Of a stretch of DNA of 64,000 bases, positions 1 through 13,299 are shown piece after piece. The stretch comes from Perognathus longimembris pacificus (Eukaryota > Chordata > Mammalia > Rodentia > Heteromyidae), in the NCBI RefSeq assembly GCF_023159225.1, contig NC_063188.1, positions 11,181,086 to 11,245,085 of the forward strand. Reading direction: 5' to 3'. Both the position numbers and the translations under genes were made by a program. Position 1 is the first letter of the stretch, and each line of letters opens with the position of its first letter. The notes below the pieces were generated by a model. It did no database searches, was not told where the DNA came from, and worked only from the letters and a program-made list of their open reading frames with translations.

Positions 1-174
1 TGTATCTCAGCCTAGTCCAGCTTCATCTTAACGCATTTACTGTTGTTCATTGGCCTCAAGGCATTACCTACTCTTTCTTGTTCTCTGCCATAAGAAAACA
101 TAATTGATCCAGTCCAGAAAAGAAACTTTCCCCCCCCTGTGGCCTCAATTGGTTCAACAATACCATGTACATAC
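1..174. other. unannotated flank
   Basis: No coding frame or repeat is recognised. There is a short C run near 132. Confidence 0.5.
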
Positions 175-345
175 CTTTAAAAGAATGTTTAAAGCATTTT
201 GTATGTATTATCCATTCAATCCTTATAATAATATAAGCTCAATATGATATTACTCTAATTTTGCTGATGGGTAACTATGGTCCAAAAAAAGATAAGTCAG
301 CTAGAGGCAGAATGAATACTTGAAGGTGGGCAACCTGATTCAGTA
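175..345 (-). repeat. MIR SINE fossil
   Basis: Read on the minus strand, this matches the general MIR pattern. On the plus strand one sees the complementary order: a 'pool of counts' stretch with attatccattcaatcctta, then a gatgggtaactatgg segment. It is strongly diverged, as expected for a pan-mammalian MIR, and has no coding potential. Confidence 0.55.
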
Positions 346-444
346 TCTGTTCATTTGCAAACTCCTGGAAATACTAGTCCCATTCCCAGCTATATTGATT
401 ATTGTTTTATTTGAAACCAATTTAGTATACATTAAAAACAAGGA

Positions 445-540
445 CTAAAGGTATAATTCAGTGGCCCACTACTTGCTTAGGGTGTACACGACTCTGGGCT
501 CCATCCCCAGCAAAAGCAAATAAATAAAATAACAAAAGTA
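445..540 (+). repeat. ID-like SINE monomer
   Basis: A tRNA-Ala/ID-type head (ggtataattcagtgg) is followed by a degenerate B box (gggctccatcccc) and an A-rich tail with AAATAAATAAAAT. It is more diverged than the neighbouring dimer and so presumably older. Confidence 0.65.
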
Positions 541-548
541 AAATATCA

Positions 549-756
549 GGGCTGGGAATATGGCCTAGTGGCAAGAGTGCTCGCCTCCTACACATGAAGC
601 TCTCGGTTCGATTACCCAGCACCACATATATGGAAAACGGCCAGAAGGGGCGCTGTGGCTCAGGTGGCAGAGTGCTAGCCTTGAGCGGGAAGAAGCCAGG
701 GATGGTGCTCAGACCCTGAGTCCAAGGCCCAGGACTGGCCAAAAAAAAAACCACAA
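549..756 (+). mobile_element. ID-dimer SINE, 'gggaatatgg' subfamily
   Basis: This is a head-to-tail dimer of two tRNA-like units ending in poly-A. The left unit has an A-box-like gcctagtggc and a B box with one change (ggttcgattacc). The right unit begins ggcgctgtggctcaggtgg and ends ggcccaggactggcc. It shares the diagnostic atatatggaaaacggccag stretch with the copies at 6951 and 43651. Confidence 0.85.
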
Positions 757-1059
757 TAGTAAAATATCTTCAATAACAGTAAAAAGGGTTGGACTGGATC
801 ATTCAAAAGATTCAATTTGACAGTGTTGCTTTGTTCTGACCTATAAAAATAGATTAAATGCTTTCAGCTGCATAAAATGAAACAAAATTGGGTAATACAT
901 AGCAATTGCTATAAGACCTACTTAAAAGAACAATGATTTATGACCACTTGCAATTATACACGTGTTATATCCATAAATAAAAAATATTTCTCAGATATCA
1001 TAGCCACCCAAAGATGGACACAAGATAGCCCAGTGTGTGGCTACCTTGAAATAGCAACA
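757..1059. other. unannotated AT-rich spacer
   Basis: No repeat or gene is recognised. Confidence 0.5.
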
Positions 1060-1317
1060 CCTGCATTTTTTTTCTTTTAATCAATTAATTTATTTTTATT
1101 GTAAAGGTGATGTACAAAGCTACATAAACCAGGTAATGGGTACATTTCTTTTTGAGTAGTGTAACCTCTTCCCTCCTTTTCTCCCAGTTCTTCCCCTTCC
1201 AACGCTCCTCCCTCAAGTTGTATAGTTCATTATCAACATAGTGTATAGTGAGTATCACTGCTGCATTAGTACAGAAATGGTGGGACAAATGGTGAACTAA
1301 TGAACCCCTGCATTTTT
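1060..1317 (-). mobile_element. 5'-truncated L1 3'-end fragment
   Basis: The T-rich start followed by ttatttttattgtaaaggtgatgtacaaag is the complement of the L1 3' terminus seen at 11178 and 32321. The insert is bracketed by an 11-bp direct repeat, cctgcattttt, at 1060-1070 and 1307-1317. Only 3' UTR is present. It is more diverged than the long L1 copies, so probably an older subfamily. Confidence 0.65.
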
Positions 1318-1504
1318 CCAGGCCATTTATGGTGAAGAAGATCCAGCCAATTCTTTTTAGGCTATTCTGCTCACTGCAGTGTGAGGCAGGCATGAATCAG
1401 CAGCAGCCCTGACCAATGTTACTAGAGAGTACACTCAGATTTCAAGCTAAGCTCTGCTTTTCTCCATATCCATTCTATTAAAAACAGATGTGGAAACAAA
1501 TAGG

Positions 1505-1665
1505 AATGGGTTCAAATCGCGCTGGTCTCACCACTTACTTGATCTGTGTCTGTTTTCCTACTTCTGTAAATGAGGATAATGGTAAGATCAGCCTCACTAG
1601 GTTTCCCTGAAGATTTAGTAAACTATTGTGGCAGTGCCTAGCATGTTGCTCGGCAAGTAGAGATG
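1505..1665 (+). repeat. MIR SINE fossil
   Basis: The order gggttcaaatc, ccacttacttgatctgtgt, tctgtaaatgaggataatgg and ttccctgaagatttagtaaa follows the MIR core and 3' part. Confidence 0.65.
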
Positions 1666-1719
1666 TTTAATGGCTGGCATTATGTAACTGTGAAAGAGTA
1701 GTTAAATGTCCAAATGGTG

Positions 1720-1870
1720 AAATCAGAGAGTCTGGGATACAGTTATGGATCTGCTACTTACATATTGTGTTAGATAATTTATTTAACCATATAGAGCCTC
1801 GGTTTCCTTGCCTGAACAATAGGCTTGATAAGTTATCTTAAAGATCAAAGAAGACAACACAGGTGAATTG
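1720..1870 (+). repeat. MIR SINE fossil
   Basis: It contains tctgctacttacatattgtg and gagcctcggtttccttgcctg, the typical MIR core and its 'cctcagtttcc' segment, in diverged form. Confidence 0.6.
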
Positions 1871-2129
1871 ACTACCATAATAATTAGCATAGAGGTGTCA
1901 ATTCTAGTGGCATGCTTTTTTCTTGAATTTTCATTTCTTCTCTTCACCTCATCATGAAAACTATCTGTAGGCATTCACCTATATACTGTACACTCTTAAT
2001 TCAATAAGATAGATACAACACTTTTGGGATATTAGCAGGGTTGATATGGATAAATTTTGGGAGAGGGAATGACCTACCCATGAATGGATTCCAAATTCCA
2101 TCATAGATAATCAATTTCATTTAGTGTTA

Positions 2130-2300
2130 AAACCACAGACTGGGGGACATTTCCTGGGTTTCTTAGGTCTGTCACTGTATGACCATGAACTAGTTCCTTG
2201 CCTCTCTCTGCCTATGTTTCCTTAGCTGTAAAATAGAGATTAAGGAAAAACACAATATGTAGTTTGTAAGTTTATTGTGGGATAAACTTAATGAGTGAAT
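2130..2300 (+). repeat. MIR SINE fossil
   Basis: It contains ctgtatgaccatgaactagttcc, a cctctctctgcctatgtttcc equivalent and agctgtaaaatagagattaa, the MIR core order. Confidence 0.65.
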
Positions 2301-4190
2301 ACACCTAAATGTCAACCATTGCTACTACTTTAGGCCACAATACTTGACGTTTGAGGAATAAAGACAATCACTGGAAATGGGCAATTAACAGTGTGGAATT
2401 TGTATGTGGTGACCACTAGGTATCTCCCTCCCAAAGGTATTCTGTGACTGAAGTAAACATGAAATAGAACTTGCAGAACTGCAAGGGACAACAGGGTGAA
2501 GATAAAAATGCTGCTGTTGTTTGACATTTTCATCTTGTGTCTAATATTTCAGATTTGAGTCCTGCTTGTGTTTCTTGCTACTGTACAAGCAAGTGATATT
2601 CATTTAGATTCATTTACCCTGAGTGAACCTTAAATTTTTCATCTGATGAAAATGGGTTTTCTGTTACAAACATTTTGTGAAGAACAGAAAAGGAATTCCC
2701 AGGAAAGTACCTGACAAATCAGTAAGCACTACTCAAATAAACATTTTGTAGCAAAAATATATATGCTCTCATCTGTTCCATTGAGAAATGTGTTTCTACC
2801 TTAAGGCTTTAAAGGACCATCTGCTTAAGTCTGGAAGGTAAGGGCTCTGGGCCTGGAGCCGTAAGAACTTATTGAAATTTCCAAGTTCCCATTTGAACCT
2901 GATGCCAGTGACCTAACAAGAACACTCACGCTTCAACTTGGGTGCTTGTAAATGTAGGTGGGATCACTAATCAACCAGGTGGCTACTCGCTGCCCAGAGC
3001 ATACTTAATGAAATACAAGGACCATTCTGATCCAGAGGGTTTGCTATTTCATAGGCAATTACTCAGGCAGCTTCACCCCACTTTGAACTTTGTGGGAAGT
3101 CAGGCCAGCATATGCATCTGCAGCCTCAATAGCTTCCCTGTAGTTCCTGCCATCAACCCTATTCATCTCTTTCTAAAGAAGCCTCAGCATCCACCTGCCT
3201 TTCAGTATTTAACTCCTTCATTTAGAAAGAAACAGCAGGAAATTTAAACCAAGAGCTATTTTTATCTTTAGAATGGCAAAAGCAATTTTAACACTATATC
3301 CACCTCGTAATCTGCATTTCTGCAATCTGCTATATTTTAAAATATCGACATCAAGAATGAATGCATTCTAAGACATTCATATGACTCCCTAATGTAATTT
3401 TTCCCTAATTAGAATAGTGCCCTGTTAAACAGCAAGACATTTAATGTTCTTATTCCCTAAAGCAAATAGAAATTTGGTGGAAGACCAGTTGTATCCTAGC
3501 TTCACCAAAGAAAAATGCACTTTTGTATGAGCTTATTTAAAAAGAGACTATTCTTAAATGCTTAATTAGGCCTCTACCATTAAAGAAGCCCTAAGGTAAA
3601 GACATAGGCTTGAATTTACCCATCCAATGACACACATCACACTTCTCCCAACCCACCACCTGAGGTTGTGATCATGGAAGGAAGGAGGGGAAAGAAAAGG
3701 AATGATGTTAGGGATGGAAGAATATAAATGAAATCTATATACTATATTCCTCTTGGTGGAATCTTAACTTTTTGACAATCCCCTCCCCACACACACACAC
3801 ACCTATCCCTCTTCAGTTGCTTATACTACTTCCCTGAATTCTTCCCCACAGTTCAAGCCAAGGGAGCACTTCCTGTCTATTCTTGTATCACGGCTCTCTC
3901 AGATCAACCTTTCGGGGTCCTTTGGAGACTAGAGATGGCTTTCAACAGACAAAACAACTTGGAGCAAATGAAAAGAACCATATCACTCCTGCCTTTGAAG
4001 CTTAGTTGCAGGCATTTCCTCCTTGACACCTTTCCTGCTTGCTACAATGTTAATCTATATAAAATTTATCAACACTGCCTCTGCATACAGATTCCTACTC
4101 AAATGCAAGCTCTGATTCAGTAGGCCTGGACTATATTAAACGCTCACTTGATGAAAGTACTGTTGATTCATTGACCATACTTTAAAAGTA
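2301..4190. other. unannotated spacer
   Basis: No coding gene or repeat family is recognised across this interval. A short CA tract lies at 3788-3801. Short open frames here (for example 2942-3247) have no recognisable motif and are not supported as genes. Confidence 0.5.
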
Positions 4191-4194
4191 CAGG

Positions 4195-4275
4195 ACAGTA
4201 GGGGATATGGCTCACTAGTAGGGTGCTTGCCTAGCATACATGAGACCCTGGGTTCAATTCCACTTAAAAGAAAAA
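4195..4275 (+). repeat. ID-like SINE monomer
   Basis: The A-box region ggatatggctcactagtagg and B-box region gggttcaattcc are followed by an A-rich tail. It is a single unit without the right half of the dimer. Confidence 0.7.
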
Positions 4276-4291
4276 AAGAACTATTAAAAAA

Positions 4292-4492
4292 TTTCGCTAG
4301 GAATGTGGCTTAGTGGTAGAGTACTTGCCTCGAATGCATGAAGCCCTGGGTTCAATTCCTCAGTAGCACATACACAGAAAAAGCCAGAAGTGGCACTGTG
4401 CCTCAAGTGGTAGAGTGCTAGCCTTAAGCAAAAAACACTCGTGCATAGTGCCCAGACCCCAAATTCAAGCCCCAAAACTGGCAAAAAAATAA
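4292..4492 (+). mobile_element. ID-dimer SINE, older copy
   Basis: Both tRNA-like units are present (ggcttagtggtagagtac then ctcaagtggtagagtgctag). The body is diverged from the young copies, and it ends in ccccaaaactggc plus A-rich tail. Confidence 0.75.
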
Positions 4493-4502
4493 TAGAGTGC
4501 AG

Positions 4503-4650
4503 GGCACACATTGGTTACCAGTGTCTCATGCCTATAATCTTAATTGGGTACCAGTGTCTCATGCCTGTAATCCTAGCTACTCAGGAGACAGAGATCTGAG
4601 GATCAAGGTTCAAAGCCAGCCCAGACATGAAAGTTCATGAGGTTGTTTTG
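4503..4650 (+). repeat. B1-like SINE head with internal 33-bp tandem duplication
   Basis: The 7SL/B1-type segment ctcatgcctgtaatcctagc, ctactcagg and gaggatcaaggttcaaagcc is clear. The head of the element is duplicated: 4510-4542 and 4543-4575 carry the same gtaccagtgtctcatgcct core with period 33. The ID-like right half is missing. Confidence 0.65.
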
Positions 4651-5907
4651 GTTGTCGATGTCTTGATACAATTATTGGTTTCAGTGTTTTCTGGACAAAT
4701 CTCAGTGTGAAGACCAATAATTTCCATGCTGGCATTGTATACGTCCAAATATTAATTATGCATAGAATTAAAGAAATAAGAGAACATATTCAAACACTAG
4801 CATACCCCATTCCCATTTTTGTTGCTTGTTTTGCTTAGTATTTTAAAAAGCATGTCAAATCATGAATTCAGCATTCAACTGTCAAAGAAAGAATACCAGC
4901 AGGGCACATACTAAGGGTTTGAGTGAAACTCTAAGTGCTACCTGGCGCAATAAGTAGACATGGGTTTATATACTGTGTGACCTCATCATTGAAAACTCTT
5001 GTCAGCCAGGGTCTTCCAAACAAATTGCTGACTCATATTAACATGATATAGGTTGAAATATACACAAGGAGTGACTGTGTTCTTTAGGGATTTAACTAAT
5101 AACTCAGAAACTATCCAAATTTCAATCCAGGTCTTTAGGAAGCGAGAGCCTTGTATTAAGCGACTGTGGCACATATCTGTTGCGTTATCTCGGACAATTA
5201 TATCTCTATCCTTGCAGTCAGTCAGAAAAATGTATAGAGTACAAACAGGAAAGCCTGCCAGTCAGTTAAGGATTTGGCAATGAATGTCTTTTTATTCTCT
5301 TGCTCTGAAAACTTGCATGGAGAAATTAAACCAAATAAAATGTATAGGTCTCAGAAATTTCAAATGAAAACCAGAATAAAATCAGGTATCCACTAATGCT
5401 CATGCATTGCAGACTCACTGGTCCGAATGATTTCTAAAGGGATTGGGAAAACATCACTAACTTTTATAACAACAGATAAAGGACAGCTGGCATGCTTTGC
5501 ACTCTAAAACTATGGTAGCAGTCAATCTGAATGTGATCAAGATAAAAGTAGAATGGAAATCTTCTAAGCACAGCTGGAATTGAGCAAATCTTAAACACAC
5601 TTAGATGGCAATTGCATTTTGAAAGAAAATGCTCAAAAACCAAATAGGGATTTGGGGAGGTTTTTTTTTAAATTTTGATGGTAATCTTAATGTTATTAAA
5701 TTCATAAAGATGCTGATTTAAAGACCAAATCCTCTGTATCTATTCTCTCCACATGTCAGCACCCATTCATAGCATGTTTTGTAAATGAGCGAAATAGATT
5801 CCCCTTAAACTGCAAGTAACTAGGTGTTTCTCTAGCAAACTTTATACAAAATAGTAATTATCAATGGTCTTTACTTGTTAACTCACAAGGAATTACCTTC
5901 CAAACTG
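4651..5907. other. unannotated AT-rich spacer
   Basis: No repeat family or gene is recognised. The two overlapping opposed frames near 5000-5280 lack motifs and are treated as chance. Confidence 0.5.
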
Positions 5908-7685
<1,778 letters not shown>

Positions 7686-7724
7686 ACTCTCAACAGCAAT
7701 TAACCACCAAAAAAAGAAAAAGAT

Positions 7725-7830
7725 GAAACTGAAGCTGTGGTTGAAGTGGTAGAGACAGCACTAGCCTACTAACCTTGAGAGGAAAAGCTAAGTACTAATT
7801 TCAAGCCAGGGATTGGCACACATAAAAGTC
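7725..7830 (+). repeat. degenerate SINE right half
   Basis: It contains gctgtggttgaagtggtagag, actaaccttgagagg and tttcaagccagggattgg, matching the ID-like right monomer with many changes. Confidence 0.5.
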
Positions 7831-7989
7831 TAAGACACCAAGTTCAGCAGTCAACCCTAATTTGTTTTCTCTCTTCATCTAATTTTTCAATTATCCAAGG
7901 CCAGGGACCATATGTAATCATCCTTATGAGTTATGAACTCATCATGCTGAGGTCATAATTGGAGCTCCTTAAATACTTCTACACTAACT

Positions 7990-8195
7990 GATAAAGGGTT
8001 TTTGAAATCAAACAACCTGGGCTAATGTTCTAGTGCTGCTCCATATAAATTATGGAATCCTGAACAAATTATTTACTCTCTCAGAACCTCAGTTTTCTCA
8101 TCTGTAAAATGATAGGGTAACTCTGAAGATTGCATGAACTCATTCTGGGAAGTCTCTTGCACAGTACTTGACACAGTAGGTTGTCCACAAATAAC
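7990..8195 (+). repeat. MIR SINE fossil
   Basis: The order caacctgggctaatgttc, tcagaacctcagttttctca, tctgtaaaatgatagg and agtacttgacacagtagg is that of a nearly full-length MIR. Confidence 0.7.
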
Positions 8196-8199
8196 ACTT

Positions 8200-8900
8200 C
8201 TGTGTTGCTTTTGATTTCCCAGAATAAGAATGTAGAGTGATCAGACCAGTTTGCAAATGTCAGCTAAACTTCTTAAGGGAGAAAAACACGCTTCAAAAAT
8301 ATGTGTATTTCTGAAAATGTCTACTTGAATGTTTTTCTTCTTCCCTACTGTTTTGTGTAAATTTCTTTAAATCACCATATTGATGGTTTTTTTTCTTCCT
8401 AACAAGGCAGTTTGAGTACAGCGAGGAGATTCTTGAAATTTCTAACCAGAAAACCTAGGTTACTAGTTCTGTTCTTATTGCTCAGGAGACACTAGAAAGC
8501 AAACTTGCTTCAGCCCCAGCTGTCTTATTTGCAAGAGAAGTGATGTTACCATCATGCTCATTTTTCCAACAGCTGCACACAAGGACTTTCATAATCTATG
8601 AAATGCTCTACAGATATAAAAGGTTAGTATCTGTGCCTACATGCTATCATCTATCAACAGATATGTATTTCTGTTCAAGTATTTTGGGTTTACAAAAGCC
8701 TGGAGTTTTATACTTTGGGAAGTTTTAAGTTTCTCTATAAAGATTTCTGAAGTCCTCTGCCCTTCTACCATTTTCTCCATTTTAAATATAAAATAGTACA
8801 ATAAATTTAATAAAATAAACTGTGCATGAAATTAATATAAATTAGAAGAATATAAATTAAGAAAATATTAAAATATAGTTTTATTGTTTAGTAAGGTGTT
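8200..8900. other. unannotated AT-rich spacer
   Basis: No repeat family or gene is recognised. 8770-8890 is especially A/T-rich. Confidence 0.5.
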
Positions 8901-8903
8901 GTA

Positions 8904-9161
8904 CAGAGGGGTTTAATTTTTTTAATTTTTATTGTCAAACTGATGTACGGAGAGGTTACAGTTTCATATGTTAGGCATTGGATACATTTCTTGTACTGTT
9001 TGTTACCTCCTCCCCATTCCCCCCTCCCTCTCCCCCTTTCCCTTTCCCCCATGAGTTGTTCAGTTGATTTACACCAAACAGTTTTGCATGTATTGCTTTT
9101 GTAGTTGTTTGTCTTTTTACCCTGTGTCTCTCGATTTTGGTATCAGAGGGATTTAATTTTT
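8904..9161 (-). mobile_element. short 5'-truncated L1 insertion
   Basis: Only about 220 bp of L1 3' UTR (8922-9143) is present, closely matching the ends at 11178 and 32321. It includes the pyrimidine-rich tract complementary to the G-rich L1 3' UTR. The flanks carry an 18-bp TSD with one mismatch (8904-8921 and 9144-9161). Confidence 0.85.
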
Positions 9162-9164
9162 AAG

Positions 9165-11160
9165 TGACATGAAAATATCTTCCTTGAAAAAACAAGCAAG
9201 TTAGCGTGTGTTATATTCAGTATTGAAATAAGATTGAAATACTGAAAAATATTGAAATACTGAAAAAGATGCCAGTGAGCACTGATTTCATACTTAGAGA
9301 AAAAATTTTTTTGAAGGCAGCTCACTTTCACCACAGCAGCTGGCCAAGATTTATCACCTTACAAGTCTGCCATCCACTTTGTAAATGTCCCTTTTAACAG
9401 AACCAGATGCTATTACCACAAAAACATAGACTGGGTTCTGGGACTTGTTATGAGTATGACCAGCACTTTAATCAGAATTTTCCTTTGCAGAGGTCCAAAG
9501 CAGTTGCCCTTGATCAGATTCTAGCATTCACTTTATTTTTAAGAAAAATCAGCTGGGAGGACCCCTTGAGAGAGTATAGATCAGCATCATCATTCTTACA
9601 TGCTAATGTTTATAGGTTTCTCCTTAAATGTACTTTTAGTTTGGAATTAAAATAGCATTGTATGTTTCTACAATTGGCACCACTTTTAGAGTCCTTTTAA
9701 ATTAATGGTAGGTGATTTATCTCTGATCTTGAGTTGAAATTTTTGCAAATACTAACACAAGTTGAAAAACATATTTCCCTTTTTGTTTTGAGAGCCCAAA
9801 ATTATAGAATATTTAGCAAGAGTACATACTTCTATAAAATTTCTTCCTCAGATGACATGGATGGAATTCATAGCTGCTCATATTAAGACAGGTGTTGGAT
9901 CTCACTCTCTTTTCAGTGACAAGAAAAGTAATAAAGGTGTTATGGTTATAGACAGCCTTGTTTTAGGAAACAGAGGTGAAATACAGTCTACCATTTTTAT
10001 AGAGGATAAGTCCATTCTCCTCTATTTTAAAGACCCTTTAAAGGCAAGTGTTGATGTGTTGACTCTTTCTCCTTACACTCCTGACTTCATTCAAGTTTCC
10101 TGGGAACTCAACTATGAGACTAGTATTTGCATGCAGAAGATTTATTGAGGGCATGTTCTCAGGAATGCTACTTATAAAGGAGTAAGGGGAAACAGAATTG
10201 ATGCATTTGTACCAGAGGTTTGCCATCCCAAAGGTTTCTCTGAAGTTACAATGGTCCTTCAAGAGTGTCCTACATTAAGACAAGGGGATCTATTCTGGGT
10301 GGAACTCTCTCAACTGATCAACAGATCATCAGGGTCTTCCCTGGAGAGGCAGCCATAACTTGGGCTCCTTCCGCATGAAGAGAAATTCCCAGAGAGAAAA
10401 CTGCTTCATAATTATTTCACAGGTTATTGGTTGTATCAGTTACAAACATCTGAATGTTAGTGACTACAAACAGTAAAAATCATTTATTGCATCTTGGGAT
10501 TTTTGTGTATTACAAATTACAATATAGCAAGGCCTGATGTCTAAGCTGAGAGATCCCAAGGCTGCGTGCTAGATGTGTGGTAGTTGATGTTAGTTTTGGC
10601 TGAGACTATTGGCGAGGAGCAATGATTCTTTTCTCTGCCAAACCCTAGTTAGGCTCTTCTAAAGCCTTTTCAACTCAACAGAGTCTTTTGGGTTCACTAC
10701 ATTTTCTATTTGTAGCAAGAATCCTACTGGATTAGTTTACTAAAAATCTCTTACTCTTGATCCTTAGTCAAATTCCTTATCTCCCTTCCTCAGTATTCTA
10801 TCACCTTTGTCTCCTCTGGGGATACAGAATTGTATTTGTTCTTACAGTAGATTTGAGCCCAGTCTTTCTTACTTCAAAACTCCATAGGAGAAGGCCCCCC
10901 CGAACAAAGTCTTCTTTGCCATCCTAAGTATATATCAAAAATAATTGTTTTTCTCAACACCAGAATACTCATATGTGGCCCCTCTAAATACACTAGACTT
11001 GATCATTTGCATGGTACCTGAGCTCCAAGGGCAACAAGGACAGGGAGATAAAATCCAGTTGCCTTTTAATCCAGCTTTCAAAAGTCAAATAGTGTTTCAT
11101 GCACTGCATTCTGTTGTTTGAGACTGACACAAAGGTTCACTTAGATTTGGGGTTCAGGTA
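9165..11160. other. unannotated spacer
   Basis: No gene is recognised. A small tandem repeat (unit attgaaatactgaaaaa) lies at about 9232-9266. The open frame at 9852-10148 has no motif I recognise, and part of 10430-10620 may be an old repeat that I could not name. Confidence 0.45.
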
Positions 11161-12884
11161 AAGAGGTACCATTTCTTTTTTTTTTTTTCAAATTTTTATT
11201 ATCAAACTGATGTACAGAGAGGTTACAGTTTCATACGTTAGGCACTGGATACATTTCTTGTCCTGTTGGTTACTTCATCCCTCATACCCCCTCCCTCCAC
11301 CTCCTTTCCCTTCCCCCCGCCCCCCAGAGGTGTTCAGTTCACTTACACCAAACAGTTTTGCAAGTATTGCTTTTGTAGTTGTTTGTCTTTTTTTACCCTG
11401 TGTCTCTCAAATTTGGTATTCCCTTTCAATTTCCTGCATCCAATACCAGTATGCACGGTTTCCAATATACTCAGATAAGATTACAGAGATAGTGTAGGTA
11501 CAACCACAGGAAGGTGATACAAGAACATCATCAATAATAGAAGCTACAGATACACATGGGACGTTGAAAGTAGTTACAACTGTGATATAACAATTGTTTC
11601 CATAACATGGAGTTCATTTCACTTAGCATCATCTTATGTGTTCATAAGGGTATAGCTATTGGGCCTTGTGATGCTCTGCTATGACTTGCCTAAACCTGTC
11701 CTAATTATTCCCAATAAGAGAGGCCATAGAGTCCATGTTTCTTTGGTTCTGGCTCACTTCACTTAGTATAATTTTTTCCAAGTCCTTCCATTTCCTTACA
11801 AATGGGACAATGTCATTCTTTCTGATAGAGGCATAAAATTCCATTGTGTATATGTACCACATTTTCCTGATCCATTCGTCTACTGAGGGGCATCTGGGTT
11901 GGTTCCAGATTCTCGCTATGACAAATTGCGCTGCGATGAACATTGTTGTGGTGGTGGCATTACTGTGATTTTGTTTGTGTTCTTTTGGATAGATACCCAA
12001 AAGTGGGGCTGCTGGGTCATAGGGGAGTTCTATATTGAGCCTTCTGAGGAGTCTCCATACTGCTTGCCAGAGTGGCTGAACCAGTTTACATTCCCACCAA
12101 CAATGAAGTAGGGTTCCCTTTTGGCCACATCCCCTCCAACAATTGTTGTTAGTTTTCTTGATATATGACATTCTTACTGGGGTGAGATGGAATCTCAATG
12201 TTGTTTTGATTTGCATTTCTTTTATGGCCAGTGATGTAGAGCACTTGTTCATGTGTCTCTTGGCCATTCTCATTTCCTCATCAGAGAAGTCTCTTTGTAA
12301 GTCTTTAGCCCACTTGATGAGGGGGCTATTGGTTCTTTGCGGTTTTGTTTTGGAAGAAGGTAATTTTTTTAGTTCTGCATATATTTTAGAGATGAGGCCT
12401 TTGTCTGTTGAATGTCCGGTAAAGATCTTCTCCCAGTCTGTGGGCTTTCTGTTTATCTTGCGAGCTATGTCCTTTGCCGTGCAGAAGCTCTGCAGTTTGA
12501 TGCAGTCCATTTGTCCAACCTTTCTTTGATTTGTAGCATTTCTGGGTCTTTGTTAAGGAAGTTCCGTCCTGCGCCAAGGAGCCCAAGTGTTTCTCCTACT
12601 CCTTCCTTTAGTGTTTTCAGGGTGTCTGTTTTGATTTCGAGGTCTTTAATCCATTTGGAATTGATTTTGGTGCAGGGTGATATATAAGGATCTAGTTTTA
12701 GTTTGTTGCATGTGTTGAGCCAGTTTTGCCAGCACCATTTGTTAAAGAGGCTATCTTTCTTCCATACTATTGTTTTAGTTCCTTTATCAAAGATTAAGTA
12801 GGCGTAGTTCTGTGGGTTCATTTCTGGGTCTTCAATTCTGTTACATTGGTCTTCAGGCCTGTTCCGGAAGAGGCACCATTTCTT
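11161..12884 (-). mobile_element. 5'-truncated L1 with ORF2 C-terminus
   Basis: The L1 body at 11178-12867 lies between near-perfect 17-bp TSDs (aagaggYaccatttctt, 11161-11177 and 12868-12884). The ORF2 remnant ends at the stop at 11701 and includes the C-terminal Cys/His motif ([18 protein letters not shown]) at about residues 123-140 of the 11701-12510 frame. A one-base loss in a G run near 12508, compared with the copy at 44000, shifts frame and separates the upstream segment. Reverse transcriptase and endonuclease domains are absent. The 3' UTR with its pyrimidine tract on the plus strand occupies 11178-11700. Confidence 0.92.
11701..12867 (-). pseudogene. L1 ORF2 C-terminal fragment
   Basis: This is the C-terminal part of the L1 ORF2 replicase, downstream of the RT domain, in two frames joined at a frameshift near 12508. 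Upstream frame: [19 protein letters not shown], then NKWCWQNWL. Downstream frame: [19 protein letters not shown] through the Cys/His knuckle to SLIGNN and stop. It is non-functional because it is truncated and frameshifted. Confidence 0.9.
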
Positions 12885-13063
12885 AAGCATCCTACAACAG
12901 CTATAAAAGTGAGAGCTTAACTCAACATTCATATCATCTGTCATTTGTGACCACTCAGATTCACTAACAACAGTTCTTTTGGGTCTCAGTCTGATTACTT
13001 TTACTGAGGAAACTTGTAACTTTATTTAGATAACACTACTCAGCACTGAGATTGATCTCCCCC

Positions 13064-13280
13064 TTTTTTTGTCAGTGGTGGGGCTTGAAGCCTGAGCTCT
13101 TTTGCTCAAGGCTACTGCTATATCACATTGAGATACAGCACCATTTCAGGCTTTCTGGTGGTTAACTGGAGATAAGAGACTCATGGACTTTCATGTGTAG
13201 GCTGGCTTCAATCTGCAATCCTTGGATCTTAGCCTCCTGAGTAGCTACGATGATAAACTTGAGCCACCAGAGCCCAGCAA
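13064..13280 (-). mobile_element. B1-ID composite SINE
   Basis: The complement shows the 7SL/B1-like head (tactcaggaggctaagatcc, then gattgaagccagcc) followed by tctccagttaaccacc and the ID-like tail. It is moderately diverged. Confidence 0.75.
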
Positions 13281-13299
13281 TCTCCTCCTTATTTGATAT

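Noticed and set aside
9852..10148. 98-aa plus-strand ORF as a host gene
   Set aside because: No motif, splice context or family resemblance; length is within chance for AT-rich DNA.
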